The position numbers were made by a program, and so were the translations under genes. A DNA stretch of 64,000 nucleotides from Flavobacteriales bacterium (GTDB taxonomy: Bacteria; Bacteroidota; Bacteroidia; Flavobacteriales_F; PHOS-HE28), in NCBI GenBank assembly GCA_016715895.1, contig JADJXH010000003.1, positions 1,178,001-1,242,000 of the forward strand. The letters run 5' to 3'. Below are positions 1 through 7,390 of this stretch, in pieces. The notes under the pieces were generated by a model. It made no database searches. It saw only the letters and a program-made list of their open reading frames with translations, and was not told where the DNA came from. The number at the start of each line of letters is the position of its first letter. Position 1 is the stretch's first letter.

Positions 1-815
1 TCAGCATCCTGCAAGGCTCCGCACAGGGCCCGGCGGTGTATGTGGAAGCGCATCAGCCGGTGACCAACGCCAATGGGCTGGCCACGCTGGAGATCGGTGG
101 CGGTGCGGTGATCTCGGGGGCGGTGAGCGCCATCGACTGGACCCAGGGGCCCTACTTCCTGAAGACCGAAGTGGACCCCGCAGGCGGCACGAACTACACG
201 GTGACCGGCACCAGTGAGCTGCTGAGCGTGCCGTATGCGCTGCACGCGGCCAACAGCCAGCCCGGCCCCCAAGGCCCTCCGGGTCCCCAGGGGCTGCCTG
301 GTGTCGGCGGCTGCGACCCGAACGTGCGCGACAGCCTGATCGTGTTGTACAACGCGGCGATGGCCTATGGATTCCACCAGGATGCGAACGGCACCGGCAG
401 CTGGGTGGTCCATCCGCTCGGCAACACGAACCACTCCAACAGCTCATCCAAGCGGGCGGTGGTGGTCTTCAACACGGCCATGGCCCATGCGTTCCACCTG
501 GACAACTCGGGGCAGGGCCACTGGGTGACGCAGCCGCTGGGCAACACCAACCACACGGCGGTGAGCTCGGACCGCGCGGTGGTCCTGTACAACAACGCGA
601 CGGCCTATGCCTTCCACGTGGATGCCTCAGGGACGGGGGTCTGGACCTCCCAGGCGCTCGGCAACTCGGGGCACAGCCACATCGGGCATGGCGGCAAGGT
701 CGTGGTCTGGAACTTCAATACGGCCTATGCCTTTTCCGTGGACGACAACGGGAATGGCGCGTGGACGACCCAACCCATCGGAGGCACCGTACACACGGTG
801 GCCACCACGCGCTGA
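1..815 (+). CDS. Secreted repeat protein with collagen-like linker (5' truncated)
   Basis: The reading frame is open from base 3, so the gene begins upstream of the window; about 270 residues are visible. It starts with a beta-rich segment ending in ELLSVPYALHAANS, a block often seen in Bacteroidota surface proteins ahead of collagen-like stretches. A short Gly-Pro-Gln collagen-like linker (GPQGPPGPQGLPG) follows. The rest is four tandem repeats of about 40 residues (roughly bases 327-812), each with the pattern VVxxNxxxAYAFxxDxxGxGxWxxQxLGNxxH. There are no enzyme motifs and no T9SS C-terminal domain, as the chain stops with the last repeat. I infer a cell-surface or extracellular structural protein; the function is unknown. 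Confidence 0.75.
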   Translation, partial: SILQGSAQGPAVYVEAHQPVTNANGLATLEIGGGAVISGAVSAIDWTQGPYFLKTEVDPAGGTNYTVTGTSELLSVPYALHAANSQPGPQGPPGPQGLPGVGGCDPNVRDSLIVLYNAAMAYGFHQDANGTGSWVVHPLGNTNHSNSSSKRAVVVFNTAMAHAFHLDNSGQGHWVTQPLGNTNHTAVSSDRAVVLYNNATAYAFHVDASGTGVWTSQALGNSGHSHIGHGGKVVVWNFNTAYAFSVDDNGNGAWTTQPIGGTVHTVATTR

Positions 816-851
816 ACAGGCTGAACGGGGCGATGGCCCCTTGCGCGCACC

Positions 852-2318
852 CTATCGCGCGGCGGAGGACGGCACCGCCTCCACGCCCAGGCCGCTGATC
901 CGGGCATCGCTGGGCCGCAGGTGCATCATGACCCGCCACCGGCCCTGGTCACGTGCGCTGACCAGCACCACGGCGTACTCCTCCGGGCTGAGCTGCTCCA
1001 CGGCATCGATGCGGTTGGCCCCGATGTCGGCGCGCAGGCGGTTGAACACCGACAGGTGCTCGTCCATCGGGATGTCGTTCAGGAAACCGGGGCCGAAATT
1101 CACAGCGAACCAGGCCGTGAGCTCATCCTCCCCGCCGGTGGATCCGATGATGGCGGACAGCGCCTTCATCCGCTCACCGACCGGACCCTCGGGCACACCG
1201 TCCAGGACCTTCGCGGGCTCGGGCAGGGGCGGCACGTAGCTGCTGTCGAACACCATGCGGCCCAGGTCCCAGGCGATGTCCTGCATGCCGCGCTGGTTGG
1301 CATTGCTCATCAGCACGACGGTGACGCCCTCATCGGCGTACCAGAGCACGTCGGCGAACTGCACGCCGTTGCCCCCGTTGTGCGTGATGAGGCGCGTTCC
1401 TCGCGGCGTGCGGAAGATGGCCCAGCCGTATCCGTAGTGCGACCCTGCGCCCTCCCCTTCCTCCACATGCGGGGTGAACATGGCCTTGGTACTAGCCTCG
1501 GAGAGGACGGTGTGGGTGCGCAGCGCCTCCACCCAGGCCGCCATGTCGTGCGTGCTGCTGAGCAGGCCACCATTGGCGCGCAGGTGCCAGCCCGGTGCAC
1601 CGTTCACGGTGGGATGATCCAGCATTGTGCCCCACCGTGTGCCGTCCTTGCGGTAGCCGATGGCCAGGGGCTCCTTCGACCAGTCCGGGATGCGGTAGCC
1701 CGTCCGCTTCAACCCGGCGGGTGCGAGCAGTTCATCGTGCAGGAACTGTTCATAGGGCTTGCCGCTGACGCGCTCCACGATGAGGCCCAGCAGGCTGTAG
1801 CCCACGTTGGAGTAGCCGTAGCCGGTCCCCGGCGTGAACTCCAGCGGTGTGGCCATGGCCAGCCGCGCGAATTCGCCGCCGTCGATGGCCTCATTGTCGT
1901 CGCCGATGGCCCCGGGGAAGCCCGCGCTGTGCGTGAGCAAGTGGTGTAACGTGATGCCCGACTTGTCGGCCGGCACCTCGGGCAGGTACGCGCTCAAGAG
2001 GTCGGTCACCTTCAATCGGCCCTGTTCCTGCAGCTTCAGGATGCAGGCCGCCGTGAACTGCTTGGTGATGGAGCCGATGGCGTGCACGGTGCCGGGCCCG
2101 TTGGGCAGTTCTCGCTCGCGATCGCGGATGCCGTAGCCTTTGTCCAACAACGCCTGCCCGTTACGCAACACCAGCACGGACCCATCGAAGCCGGCATCGT
2201 GCATCTTCAGCAGAAAGCTGTCCATGCGCGCCGTGGCGTCAGGCGCCGGAGGTGGTGGAGCGGGCGCGGGGCCTCCGCAGGTGGCGACCAGGAGCGGGAT
2301 GAAGAGGAGGGTTCGCAT
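852..2318 (-). CDS. Serine hydrolase of the beta-lactamase / class C PBP family
   Basis: This 488-residue protein has the three signature motifs of the serine beta-lactamase-like family: SxxK (S83-I-T-K86 within GSITKQFT), YxN (Y169-S-N171) and an HNG box (H313-N-G, in place of KTG). Residues 1-14 form a hydrophobic signal ending in VATC, so it may be a periplasmic lipoprotein, although Thr before the Cys is not a classical lipobox residue. An additional domain of about 130 residues follows the catalytic domain. I chose the start at 2318 because it begins exactly at the signal peptide; the frame is open further upstream without similarity. Family members are D-aminopeptidases, esterases or PBP4-like peptidases; the substrate cannot be told. 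It converges on the preceding gene. Confidence 0.88.
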   Translation of the reverse strand: MRTLLFIPLLVATCGGPAPAPPPPAPDATARMDSFLLKMHDAGFDGSVLVLRNGQALLDKGYGIRDRERELPNGPGTVHAIGSITKQFTAACILKLQEQGRLKVTDLLSAYLPEVPADKSGITLHHLLTHSAGFPGAIGDDNEAIDGGEFARLAMATPLEFTPGTGYGYSNVGYSLLGLIVERVSGKPYEQFLHDELLAPAGLKRTGYRIPDWSKEPLAIGYRKDGTRWGTMLDHPTVNGAPGWHLRANGGLLSSTHDMAAWVEALRTHTVLSEASTKAMFTPHVEEGEGAGSHYGYGWAIFRTPRGTRLITHNGGNGVQFADVLWYADEGVTVVLMSNANQRGMQDIAWDLGRMVFDSSYVPPLPEPAKVLDGVPEGPVGERMKALSAIIGSTGGEDELTAWFAVNFGPGFLNDIPMDEHLSVFNRLRADIGANRIDAVEQLSPEEYAVVLVSARDQGRWRVMMHLRPSDARISGLGVEAVPSSAAR

Positions 2319-2483
2319 GGGCGGCTGGTCGCGAAGCTGGACCACGTGGAACAGCGGGCGTGTTAAGGGATGCAAAAAGGGACGGGCCGTGAACGCGGGC
2401 CATGGGGCGTGCCGACTACCCACAAAGGGTGAAAATCGGACCCCGGGATCCGCACCGGGATGACAGCGATCGGACGCACCATT

Positions 2484-2490
2484 TACCTTG
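2484..2490 (+). promoter_or_regulatory. -7 promoter element TACCTTG
   Basis: TACCTTG lies 6 bases before the ATG at 2497 and matches the Bacteroidota -7 consensus TAnnTTTG. It argues for the ATG start at 2497 over the in-frame TTG at 2488, which lies inside the element. Confidence 0.55.
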
Positions 2491-2496
2491 CCCGCG

Positions 2497-3084
2497 ATGG
2501 ACCAACCCGGGGCTGAGCTCTACATCCTCTCTCGGCTGCGCCATGGACTGCCCAAGGCGCGTACCTACCACAACTTCAGCCACACGCTGGACGTGTACCG
2601 GTCGGTGGTGGCCAATGCGGCGCATGCCGACGTGCAAGGCGAGGACCTCGACCTTCTACGGACGGCAGCCTTGTACCATGACTCCGGCTTTCTGGTGCAG
2701 GACCACGAGCATGAGGCGGCGGGCTGTGTGCTGGCGCGCGAAGCGCTACCTCAGTACGGGTACAGCCGCGGGCAGATCGAGCGCGTGTGCGCCATGGTGA
2801 TGGCCACCAAGATCCCCCAGCAACCCCAGGACGAACTGGGCATGCTGCTCTGCGATGCGGACCTGGACTACCTCGGACGATCGGATTTCTTCCGGATCGG
2901 CACCACCCTGTTCTGGGAGCTGCGCAACTACGGGGTGTTGAGCACCGAGCGGCAGTGGAACGAACTGCAGGTGCGCTTCCTGGAGGCGCACACGTACTTC
3001 ACCGAACAGAGCCGGCGTGAGCGTGAGCCGGTGAAGCAGCATCACCTGGCGGAGGTGAAACGCTGGCTGGAGGAGAACCCGTGA
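2497..3084 (+). CDS. HD-domain phosphohydrolase-like protein
   Basis: A 195-residue cytosolic protein of the HD superfamily. The metal-binding pattern is visible as YHNFSH (H25, H29), the HD pair LYHDSG (H61-D62) and a late acidic cluster CDADLDYLG (D120, D122, D124). This N-terminal YHNxxH plus HD arrangement is typical of small predicted metal-dependent HD phosphohydrolases. The substrate is unknown; nucleotides or phosphorylated metabolites are usual for the family. The ATG follows directly after a promoter-like TACCTTG, implying a nearly leaderless transcript. The gene abuts the convergent membrane-protein gene downstream without a spacer. Confidence 0.8.
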   Translation: MDQPGAELYILSRLRHGLPKARTYHNFSHTLDVYRSVVANAAHADVQGEDLDLLRTAALYHDSGFLVQDHEHEAAGCVLAREALPQYGYSRGQIERVCAMVMATKIPQQPQDELGMLLCDADLDYLGRSDFFRIGTTLFWELRNYGVLSTERQWNELQVRFLEAHTYFTEQSRREREPVKQHHLAEVKRWLEENP

Positions 3085-3429
3085 TCAGGCCCGGGGTCGG
3101 GACCACCAGGCCCACGCATACAGCAAGGCCACCACGAACAGGGGACCGCTGATCGCGAACACCCAATCGGGACGGTCGGACGCCCACAGCGCGTAGATGC
3201 CGGCGAGGATGCTGAAGGCCAGCGCTCCGATCCACGCCCTGCGCCAGGCCACCACCACGATCAGCAGGCAGGCGATGGCCGGCAGGAGGTGCAGCAGCGC
3301 ATCCCGAAGGCGCTCAACGCCATCGCCGGTCCCGGTGAAGGTATCCGCGGCGAAAAGCCCGAGAAAGCCCACGAGCAGGAAGGCGGCACCGCGGGAGACC
3401 CAACGGAGCAGGACAGCAGGAACGGGCAT
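3085..3429 (-). CDS. Small four-helix membrane protein, hypothetical
   Basis: A 114-residue protein made almost entirely of four predicted membrane segments (about residues 10-28, 43-60, 66-83 and 89-108), with short charged loops such as VAWRRAW and ASDRPDW. No catalytic or binding motif is visible and I do not recognise the family. A TAGGTTGC sequence on the minus strand about 25 bases upstream of the start resembles the -7 elements of this genome. Its stop codon directly adjoins the stop of the HD-domain gene on the other strand. Confidence 0.65.
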   Translation of the reverse strand: MPVPAVLLRWVSRGAAFLLVGFLGLFAADTFTGTGDGVERLRDALLHLLPAIACLLIVVVAWRRAWIGALAFSILAGIYALWASDRPDWVFAISGPLFVVALLYAWAWWSRPRA

Positions 3430-3528
3430 GACCGGCGGGAAAGGACCGCAACCTACGGGAAGAAGGACGGAAGGGCCAAGATCCCTCTCAAGGTCGGCGA
3501 CAGGACCGGAGGAACGGCGCGGGGGAGG

Positions 3529-4461
3529 TCAGGCCACACGGGCGAACAGGCTCCTGCGATACGGCCCGTCCACCAGGACGACGAACCCACCGATGAGCAC
3601 AAGGCCGAGGATGCCGGCGAGGCCGGCGATGGACCCCAGGAGCGGGTGCCCCTGGGCCGCAAAGAGCGCGTAGGAACCGGCGCTTCCATTGATGATGCCA
3701 TGGAGCAACGCGCTGGTCCACACGTGTCCCGACCGCCAGCGGACGTGGTCGAAGAGAAGCGCCAGCGCCAGGCACAGCAGGACCATCATGCCGACGCCGG
3801 CCACGGGATGGCCCGGGTAATTATGGCCGATGGCGATGAGCGGGGCGTGCCACAGTCCCCAGACCACGCCGGCGAAGCCGATGCGTCGGGCCCCGGGCCA
3901 GTGCGCGATGCGTCCCCACAGGTAGCCGCGCCAGCCCAGCTCCTCGCCCAGCATGAAGGGCAGGTTCACCGTACAGGCGGCCACCACCGCACCAACCAGG
4001 GCCCCCAGGAGGATGAGACCCGGAGGGAAGCTCCGCAGCGGACCGAGCTTCTCCTCCTCCATGGGTGGAGCACCGAGCTCGGCCGCCAGGACCTTCACCT
4101 GGTCAACAAGCCCATCGCTGGTGAAGACCACACGTCCGAAGCCGGCCTCCGGAAAACGCGCGGCGAGCAGGGCCGTACCGGCCAGGATCACCGGGACGAT
4201 GGCGACACCGATCAGCGCGGTCGCGAGGAAGGGCTTCACGCGGAACGGACGGAGGCCCACACCCAATGCGGACCAACCGGTCCGGTCGAACCGATGTGCG
4301 CAGAGCAGGGCCGCAAGCGCCGGTCCGAACATGGCCGCTCCGGCCACCACCGTGTATCCGGGTGCGGTCGCGCTGCGCACGCCGAACGCCATGCCCAGCG
4401 CGGCGATGGACCAGCTGATGCCGAACGCGATCGCCAGGAAGCGCAGCACCCGTGCGTCCAT
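3529..4461 (-). CDS. CPBP family intramembrane glutamic endopeptidase (Abi/Rce1-like)
   Basis: A 310-residue polytopic membrane protein carrying the CPBP motifs: EELGWRG (E173-E174 and R178), WGLWHAP (H205) and a late HGIIN segment (H254, N258). These are the catalytic Glu pair and the His/Asn residues of Rce1-type CAAX prenyl proteases and bacterial CPBP proteases. About eight hydrophobic segments are visible. Bacterial relatives act in bacteriocin immunity, membrane protein processing or signalling; the target cannot be predicted here. The start is supported by a TACCTTG element 6 bases upstream on the minus strand. Confidence 0.88.
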   Translation of the reverse strand: MDARVLRFLAIAFGISWSIAALGMAFGVRSATAPGYTVVAGAAMFGPALAALLCAHRFDRTGWSALGVGLRPFRVKPFLATALIGVAIVPVILAGTALLAARFPEAGFGRVVFTSDGLVDQVKVLAAELGAPPMEEEKLGPLRSFPPGLILLGALVGAVVAACTVNLPFMLGEELGWRGYLWGRIAHWPGARRIGFAGVVWGLWHAPLIAIGHNYPGHPVAGVGMMVLLCLALALLFDHVRWRSGHVWTSALLHGIINGSAGSYALFAAQGHPLLGSIAGLAGILGLVLIGGFVVLVDGPYRRSLFARVA

Positions 4462-4466
4462 GCGGG

Positions 4467-4473
4467 CAAGGTA
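4467..4473 (-). promoter_or_regulatory. -7 promoter element TACCTTG for the CPBP protease
   Basis: On the minus strand the sequence GTTACCTTGCCCGC precedes the ATG at 4461. It is the same element and nearly the same spacing as in front of the gene at 2497. Confidence 0.5.
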
Positions 4474-4494
4474 ACGGGCGGGAGGATGCGGTGC

Positions 4495-5595
4495 TCACAT
4501 GGCCTTGTCCCGCACCACCACGTAGTTCAGTTTCAACTGGGTGCTGCCCACGAGGGATGCGTCCAAGTGCAGGACACCGGCCTGCCGGTCGGTCCGCTCG
4601 TCCTTCTCCCCCACGTTCAGCAGGCTGTGGCAGCGCTGCACGGTGAGACGCGGTGCGCTCAGGTGTGTCACGATGCGGAAACTCTCATGCCACCATCCGA
4701 TGTCCTGCAGGTTGAGCTGTCCCATCATGTACCGGATCACCGGCGCCTTCTGCGGACCGTTCCAGTAGACATTGCCGAGCGATACACTGGCCTTGCTGGG
4801 CATGTTGACGTGGATGGAGGCGATCCGCGCGGCGTGCTCCACATGGAAATTGGCCAGGGTGAAGGACTTCACCACTGTGTTGCCGGCGAAGGAGGCCTCG
4901 TCCCCGTCGGTGACGGCGGAGAGGAACAGGTCATGGTCGCAGGGTGCCCCTTCGCTCACGCAGTCGGTCATCCGCACCCCGCCGCTGTTGAGCACGGCGA
5001 ACGCGTCGGTGGTGGCCGTGGCGCAATAGACCCGGCATTGCTCCAGCACGGTGCTGTTGCTCTGGCTGTTGAAGGCGGTGGCCCCGGGCCAGTCGCCGTG
5101 CCGCACCACGATGCCGCGGCCCGTCGGATTGGTGACGAACACATGCTCCAAGCGGGCCATCAGGCAGAACCGCAGGTCCACCGCAGCTTCGGTCTGGCGC
5201 ACGCATTTGATGTTGCGCACCTCACTCCCCAGCGTGGCCTGCAGGTCGACCGCCTTCCGGCCGCCCATGATCACGGCGAAGTCGCGGATGATGTAACGGG
5301 AGGTGAGGCGCGCCACGGCGGCCTTGTGGTCGTCGACCGCACAGGTGAACCCGCGGGAATCGGGGCCAAGTTGAAGGGTCGCCCCGGCCCCATCGATGAT
5401 CAGGAGCGGTCGAGGAGGCAGAACGATGTCGGAGGAACAGGAATACGCGGCGGCGCCGTCGAAGCGGACGAGGGTGGCGTCCTCCGGCAGGTTGGCGAAG
5501 AAGGCGGCAGTGTTCTCGGGCGGAACGGAATAGGTGACCGCCTCCACCGGGGCGGTGGTCATGACCAGGAAGACGGCGAGGAGGATGCGATGCAT
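4495..5595 (-). CDS. Secreted right-handed beta-helix-like protein
   Basis: A 366-residue protein with a clear Sec signal (MHRILLAVFLVMTTAPVEA). The mature part is a succession of short beta-strand coils with alternating hydrophobic residues and recurring phrases such as IIRDFAVIMGG, VLEQCRVYC, VRMTDCVSE and LTVQRCHSL, the look of a pectate-lyase-like parallel beta-helix. There is no obvious catalytic triad and no T9SS C-terminal domain. I infer a periplasmic or extracellular carbohydrate-related protein; the activity is unknown. The start at 5595 was chosen for the signal peptide. It is transcribed divergently from the alpha/beta hydrolase at 5951, with a strong palindrome upstream of each. 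Confidence 0.7.
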   Translation of the reverse strand: MHRILLAVFLVMTTAPVEAVTYSVPPENTAAFFANLPEDATLVRFDGAAAYSCSSDIVLPPRPLLIIDGAGATLQLGPDSRGFTCAVDDHKAAVARLTSRYIIRDFAVIMGGRKAVDLQATLGSEVRNIKCVRQTEAAVDLRFCLMARLEHVFVTNPTGRGIVVRHGDWPGATAFNSQSNSTVLEQCRVYCATATTDAFAVLNSGGVRMTDCVSEGAPCDHDLFLSAVTDGDEASFAGNTVVKSFTLANFHVEHAARIASIHVNMPSKASVSLGNVYWNGPQKAPVIRYMMGQLNLQDIGWWHESFRIVTHLSAPRLTVQRCHSLLNVGEKDERTDRQAGVLHLDASLVGSTQLKLNYVVVRDKAM

Positions 5596-5599
5596 GATC

Positions 5600-5607
5600 C
5601 AAAGGTG
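5600..5607 (-). promoter_or_regulatory. Putative -7 element CACCTTTG for the beta-helix gene
   Basis: CACCTTTG on the minus strand, 4 bases before the start codon at 5595, differs from TAnnTTTG only in its first base. Its distance to the palindrome at 5635-5668 parallels the arrangement on the divergent side. Confidence 0.4.
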
Positions 5608-5634
5608 GTGATGCGTGGGCGGGATGGCGGCGCC

Positions 5635-5668
5635 TCCTGAAGTATGTATGGCCATACATACTTCAGGA
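5635..5668. promoter_or_regulatory. 34-bp perfect palindrome (candidate operator)
   Basis: The half-site TCCTGAAGTATGTATGG is followed immediately by its exact reverse complement, with no spacer. The central 18 bp TATGTATGGCCATACATA (5643-5660) recur at 5895-5912. It lies upstream of the beta-helix gene promoter on the minus strand. There is no T-run on either side and it lies between divergent genes, so a regulator-binding site is more likely than a terminator. Confidence 0.6.
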
Positions 5669-5894
5669 AGACCTCTTCGGACAGGGTGTCCGGCCGATGA
5701 ACAGTGAATCGGCCAGCGCCAGGAAAGGGCTGTGGCGTTCCGGTCCAACTGTCTCGAGCGTAAGCACGGAAAGGAAGGCGTTCCGATCCAGCTGTCCCTC
5801 AGACGTCCCAGGAAGTAGCCACCGGATGGCGGGATCTTCAGGAACGACGGGACTTGGCGATACTCAACCCCGATCGGGCATCGCGCTCAGGACA
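5669..5894. other. Intergenic spacer between the two palindromes
   Basis: These 226 bases between the divergent genes contain no open frame with a convincing start, signal or family resemblance. Apart from the two flanking palindromes I see nothing in it. Confidence 0.5.
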
Positions 5895-5912
5895 TATGTA
5901 TGGCCATACATA
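5895..5912. promoter_or_regulatory. 18-bp palindrome TATGTATGGCCATACATA (second operator copy)
   Basis: A perfect inverted repeat, identical to the core of the palindrome at 5643-5660. The flanks are also roughly symmetric (CAGGACA to the left, CGTTCCGG to the right). It ends 26 bases before the TACCTTC element of the hydrolase gene, around the expected -33 region. The two cores are 252 bp apart centre to centre. Confidence 0.6.
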
Positions 5913-5938
5913 CGTTCCGGGCCACTTACCCCCAAGCC

Positions 5939-5945
5939 TACCTTC
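5939..5945 (+). promoter_or_regulatory. -7 promoter element TACCTTC
   Basis: TACCTTC lies 5 bases before the ATG at 5951 and matches the promoter elements seen throughout the window. It rules out the longer in-frame start at 5900. Confidence 0.5.
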
Positions 5946-5950
5946 ACCCC

Positions 5951-6700
5951 ATGCGCCCCACCCTCCTCCTTGCACACGGCTTCCCGCTCGATTCCGCCCT
6001 CTGGGCCGGGGCCCGCGCGGCCTTGCAGGACGTGGCGGATGTGATCACACCGGACCTGCGCGGGTTCGGGGCGGATCACCGCGAGGTGCCGAACGTCCTG
6101 AGCATGGAGCTGCTCGCGCAGGACCTGGCCCACCTGTTGGACGAGCGCGGGGTGCATCGGGTGGTGATCGGGGGCTCGAGCATGGGTGGTTATGTCGCGT
6201 TGGCCTTCGCCGAGCGATGGCCCGATCGGGTGCAGGCCCTGGTGCTGTGTAACACACGGTCCACCGCGGACACTCCCGAAGGTCGACAGGCCAGGCTGGC
6301 CACGGCCGATGCCGCGGTAGCCAAGGGCACCTCCGTGATCGCCCGGGGGATGGCTCCCAAGCTCCTCGCAGCAGGCACGCGGCGCGATCGTCCGGACCTG
6401 GTCGCGGAGGTATTGGCCATGATGGAGCGCCAGCGCCCCGAAGCCGTCGCGGCCGCATCCTTGGGCATGGCCGCCCGTCCCGACCGCACCGCGGTGCTGT
6501 CCCGGCTGAAGGTCCCTGTGCTCATCATCACAGGCGACAGCGACGAACTGATGCCGCTGCCGACCAGTGCGGCCATGAAGGCGGCAGCCACGAACGCACG
6601 GCTCGTCGTCCTTCCGGCTGCGGGTCACCTCAGCCATCTCGAACAGCCGGAGGCCTTTCACAGCGCGGTGCGCGACCTCCTGGTCGGGCTGTCCCCATAG
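5951..6700 (+). CDS. Alpha/beta hydrolase
   Basis: A 249-residue cytosolic alpha/beta-hydrolase. The oxyanion-hole HGF motif is at residues 9-11, the nucleophile elbow GSSMG places Ser77 as the nucleophile, the acid is likely in GDSDELMP, and the catalytic His lies in AAGHLSHLEQP. The lid after the nucleophile contains a RSTADTPEGRQAR segment typical of small esterases and 3-oxoadipate enol-lactonase-like hydrolases. No lactonase-specific neighbours are present, so I leave the substrate open. The gene is divergent from the secreted beta-helix gene, and the paired palindromes suggest shared control. Confidence 0.82.
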   Translation: MRPTLLLAHGFPLDSALWAGARAALQDVADVITPDLRGFGADHREVPNVLSMELLAQDLAHLLDERGVHRVVIGGSSMGGYVALAFAERWPDRVQALVLCNTRSTADTPEGRQARLATADAAVAKGTSVIARGMAPKLLAAGTRRDRPDLVAEVLAMMERQRPEAVAAASLGMAARPDRTAVLSRLKVPVLIITGDSDELMPLPTSAAMKAAATNARLVVLPAAGHLSHLEQPEAFHSAVRDLLVGLSP

Positions 6701-6801
6701 GCCGATGCCGCGTGGGCACTGTATGTCCCGGTGGCCTCAAGAGGCATGCTCGGCAACGAGCAGGATCCACCGTGTGCTGCATGTGGTTCCTTTGTAGCGC
6801 G

Positions 6802-7359
6802 ATGCTCACGGCCGACCTCAGCACACCGGTGGAACTTCGGACCGAACGCCTGCTCCTCCGTCCGTTCATCTCGTCGGACGCAGCGGCGTTGCATGGCCTC
6901 CGGTCGGACGAGCGGGTGATGGGCATGATCGGTCGGCCGCGGACGCATACGAGGGCGGACGCGGAGGCCTTGATCGAGCGCACCCGGAACGACCAGCTGG
7001 AATCCAAGGCCGTCTCCTGGGCGGTCCAACTGCACGGTGAGCACGAGCTGTGCGGCACCATCGGGCTCTACCGGCCGCAATGGGAGCATCACCGCACGGA
7101 GGTGGGGTATCTGCTCCACCCGGACCATTGGGGAAGGGGGCTGATGGGTGAAGCACTACGTGCCGTGATGGAGCTGGCGTTCGAACGGTATGGATTCCAC
7201 AGCCTTGAGGCCATCACCGACCCGGCGAACACGGCATCGCGACGTCTGCTGGAGAAGAACGGGTTCGTTCTGGAGGGCTTGTTCAAGGAGAACTACCACT
7301 GGAACGGCACCTTCCTGGATTCGGCCGTCTACAGCAAACTGCGCCCGGCCGGTCCCTGA
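6802..7359 (+). CDS. GNAT N-acetyltransferase, RimJ/RimL type
   Basis: A 185-residue protein of the RimJ/RimL branch of GNAT acetyltransferases. It begins with the characteristic LRTERLLLRPF strand, has the acetyl-CoA-binding region GYLLHPDHWGRGLMGEAL, and ends with the conserved NxxSRRLLEKNGFVLEG-type block. Such enzymes transfer acetyl groups to alpha-amino groups of proteins or to small amines. The start at 6802 was chosen because it leaves the usual short N-terminus; the open frame upstream has no resemblance to the family. Substrate unknown. Confidence 0.85.
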   Translation: MLTADLSTPVELRTERLLLRPFISSDAAALHGLRSDERVMGMIGRPRTHTRADAEALIERTRNDQLESKAVSWAVQLHGEHELCGTIGLYRPQWEHHRTEVGYLLHPDHWGRGLMGEALRAVMELAFERYGFHSLEAITDPANTASRRLLEKNGFVLEGLFKENYHWNGTFLDSAVYSKLRPAGP

Positions 7360-7390
7360 TCCGACGCAGCTTCCTCTCTTTCACGGACCG

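Noticed and set aside
3289..5640. A 783-codon open frame on the plus strand
   Set aside because: It is antisense to the CPBP protease and the beta-helix gene, has no family-like sequence and is rich in Arg, Gly, His and Pro, as expected from the opposite strand of GC-rich genes.
5635..5668. 34-bp palindrome as a terminator
   Set aside because: It lies between divergent genes, upstream of both starts, and no T-run follows on either strand.
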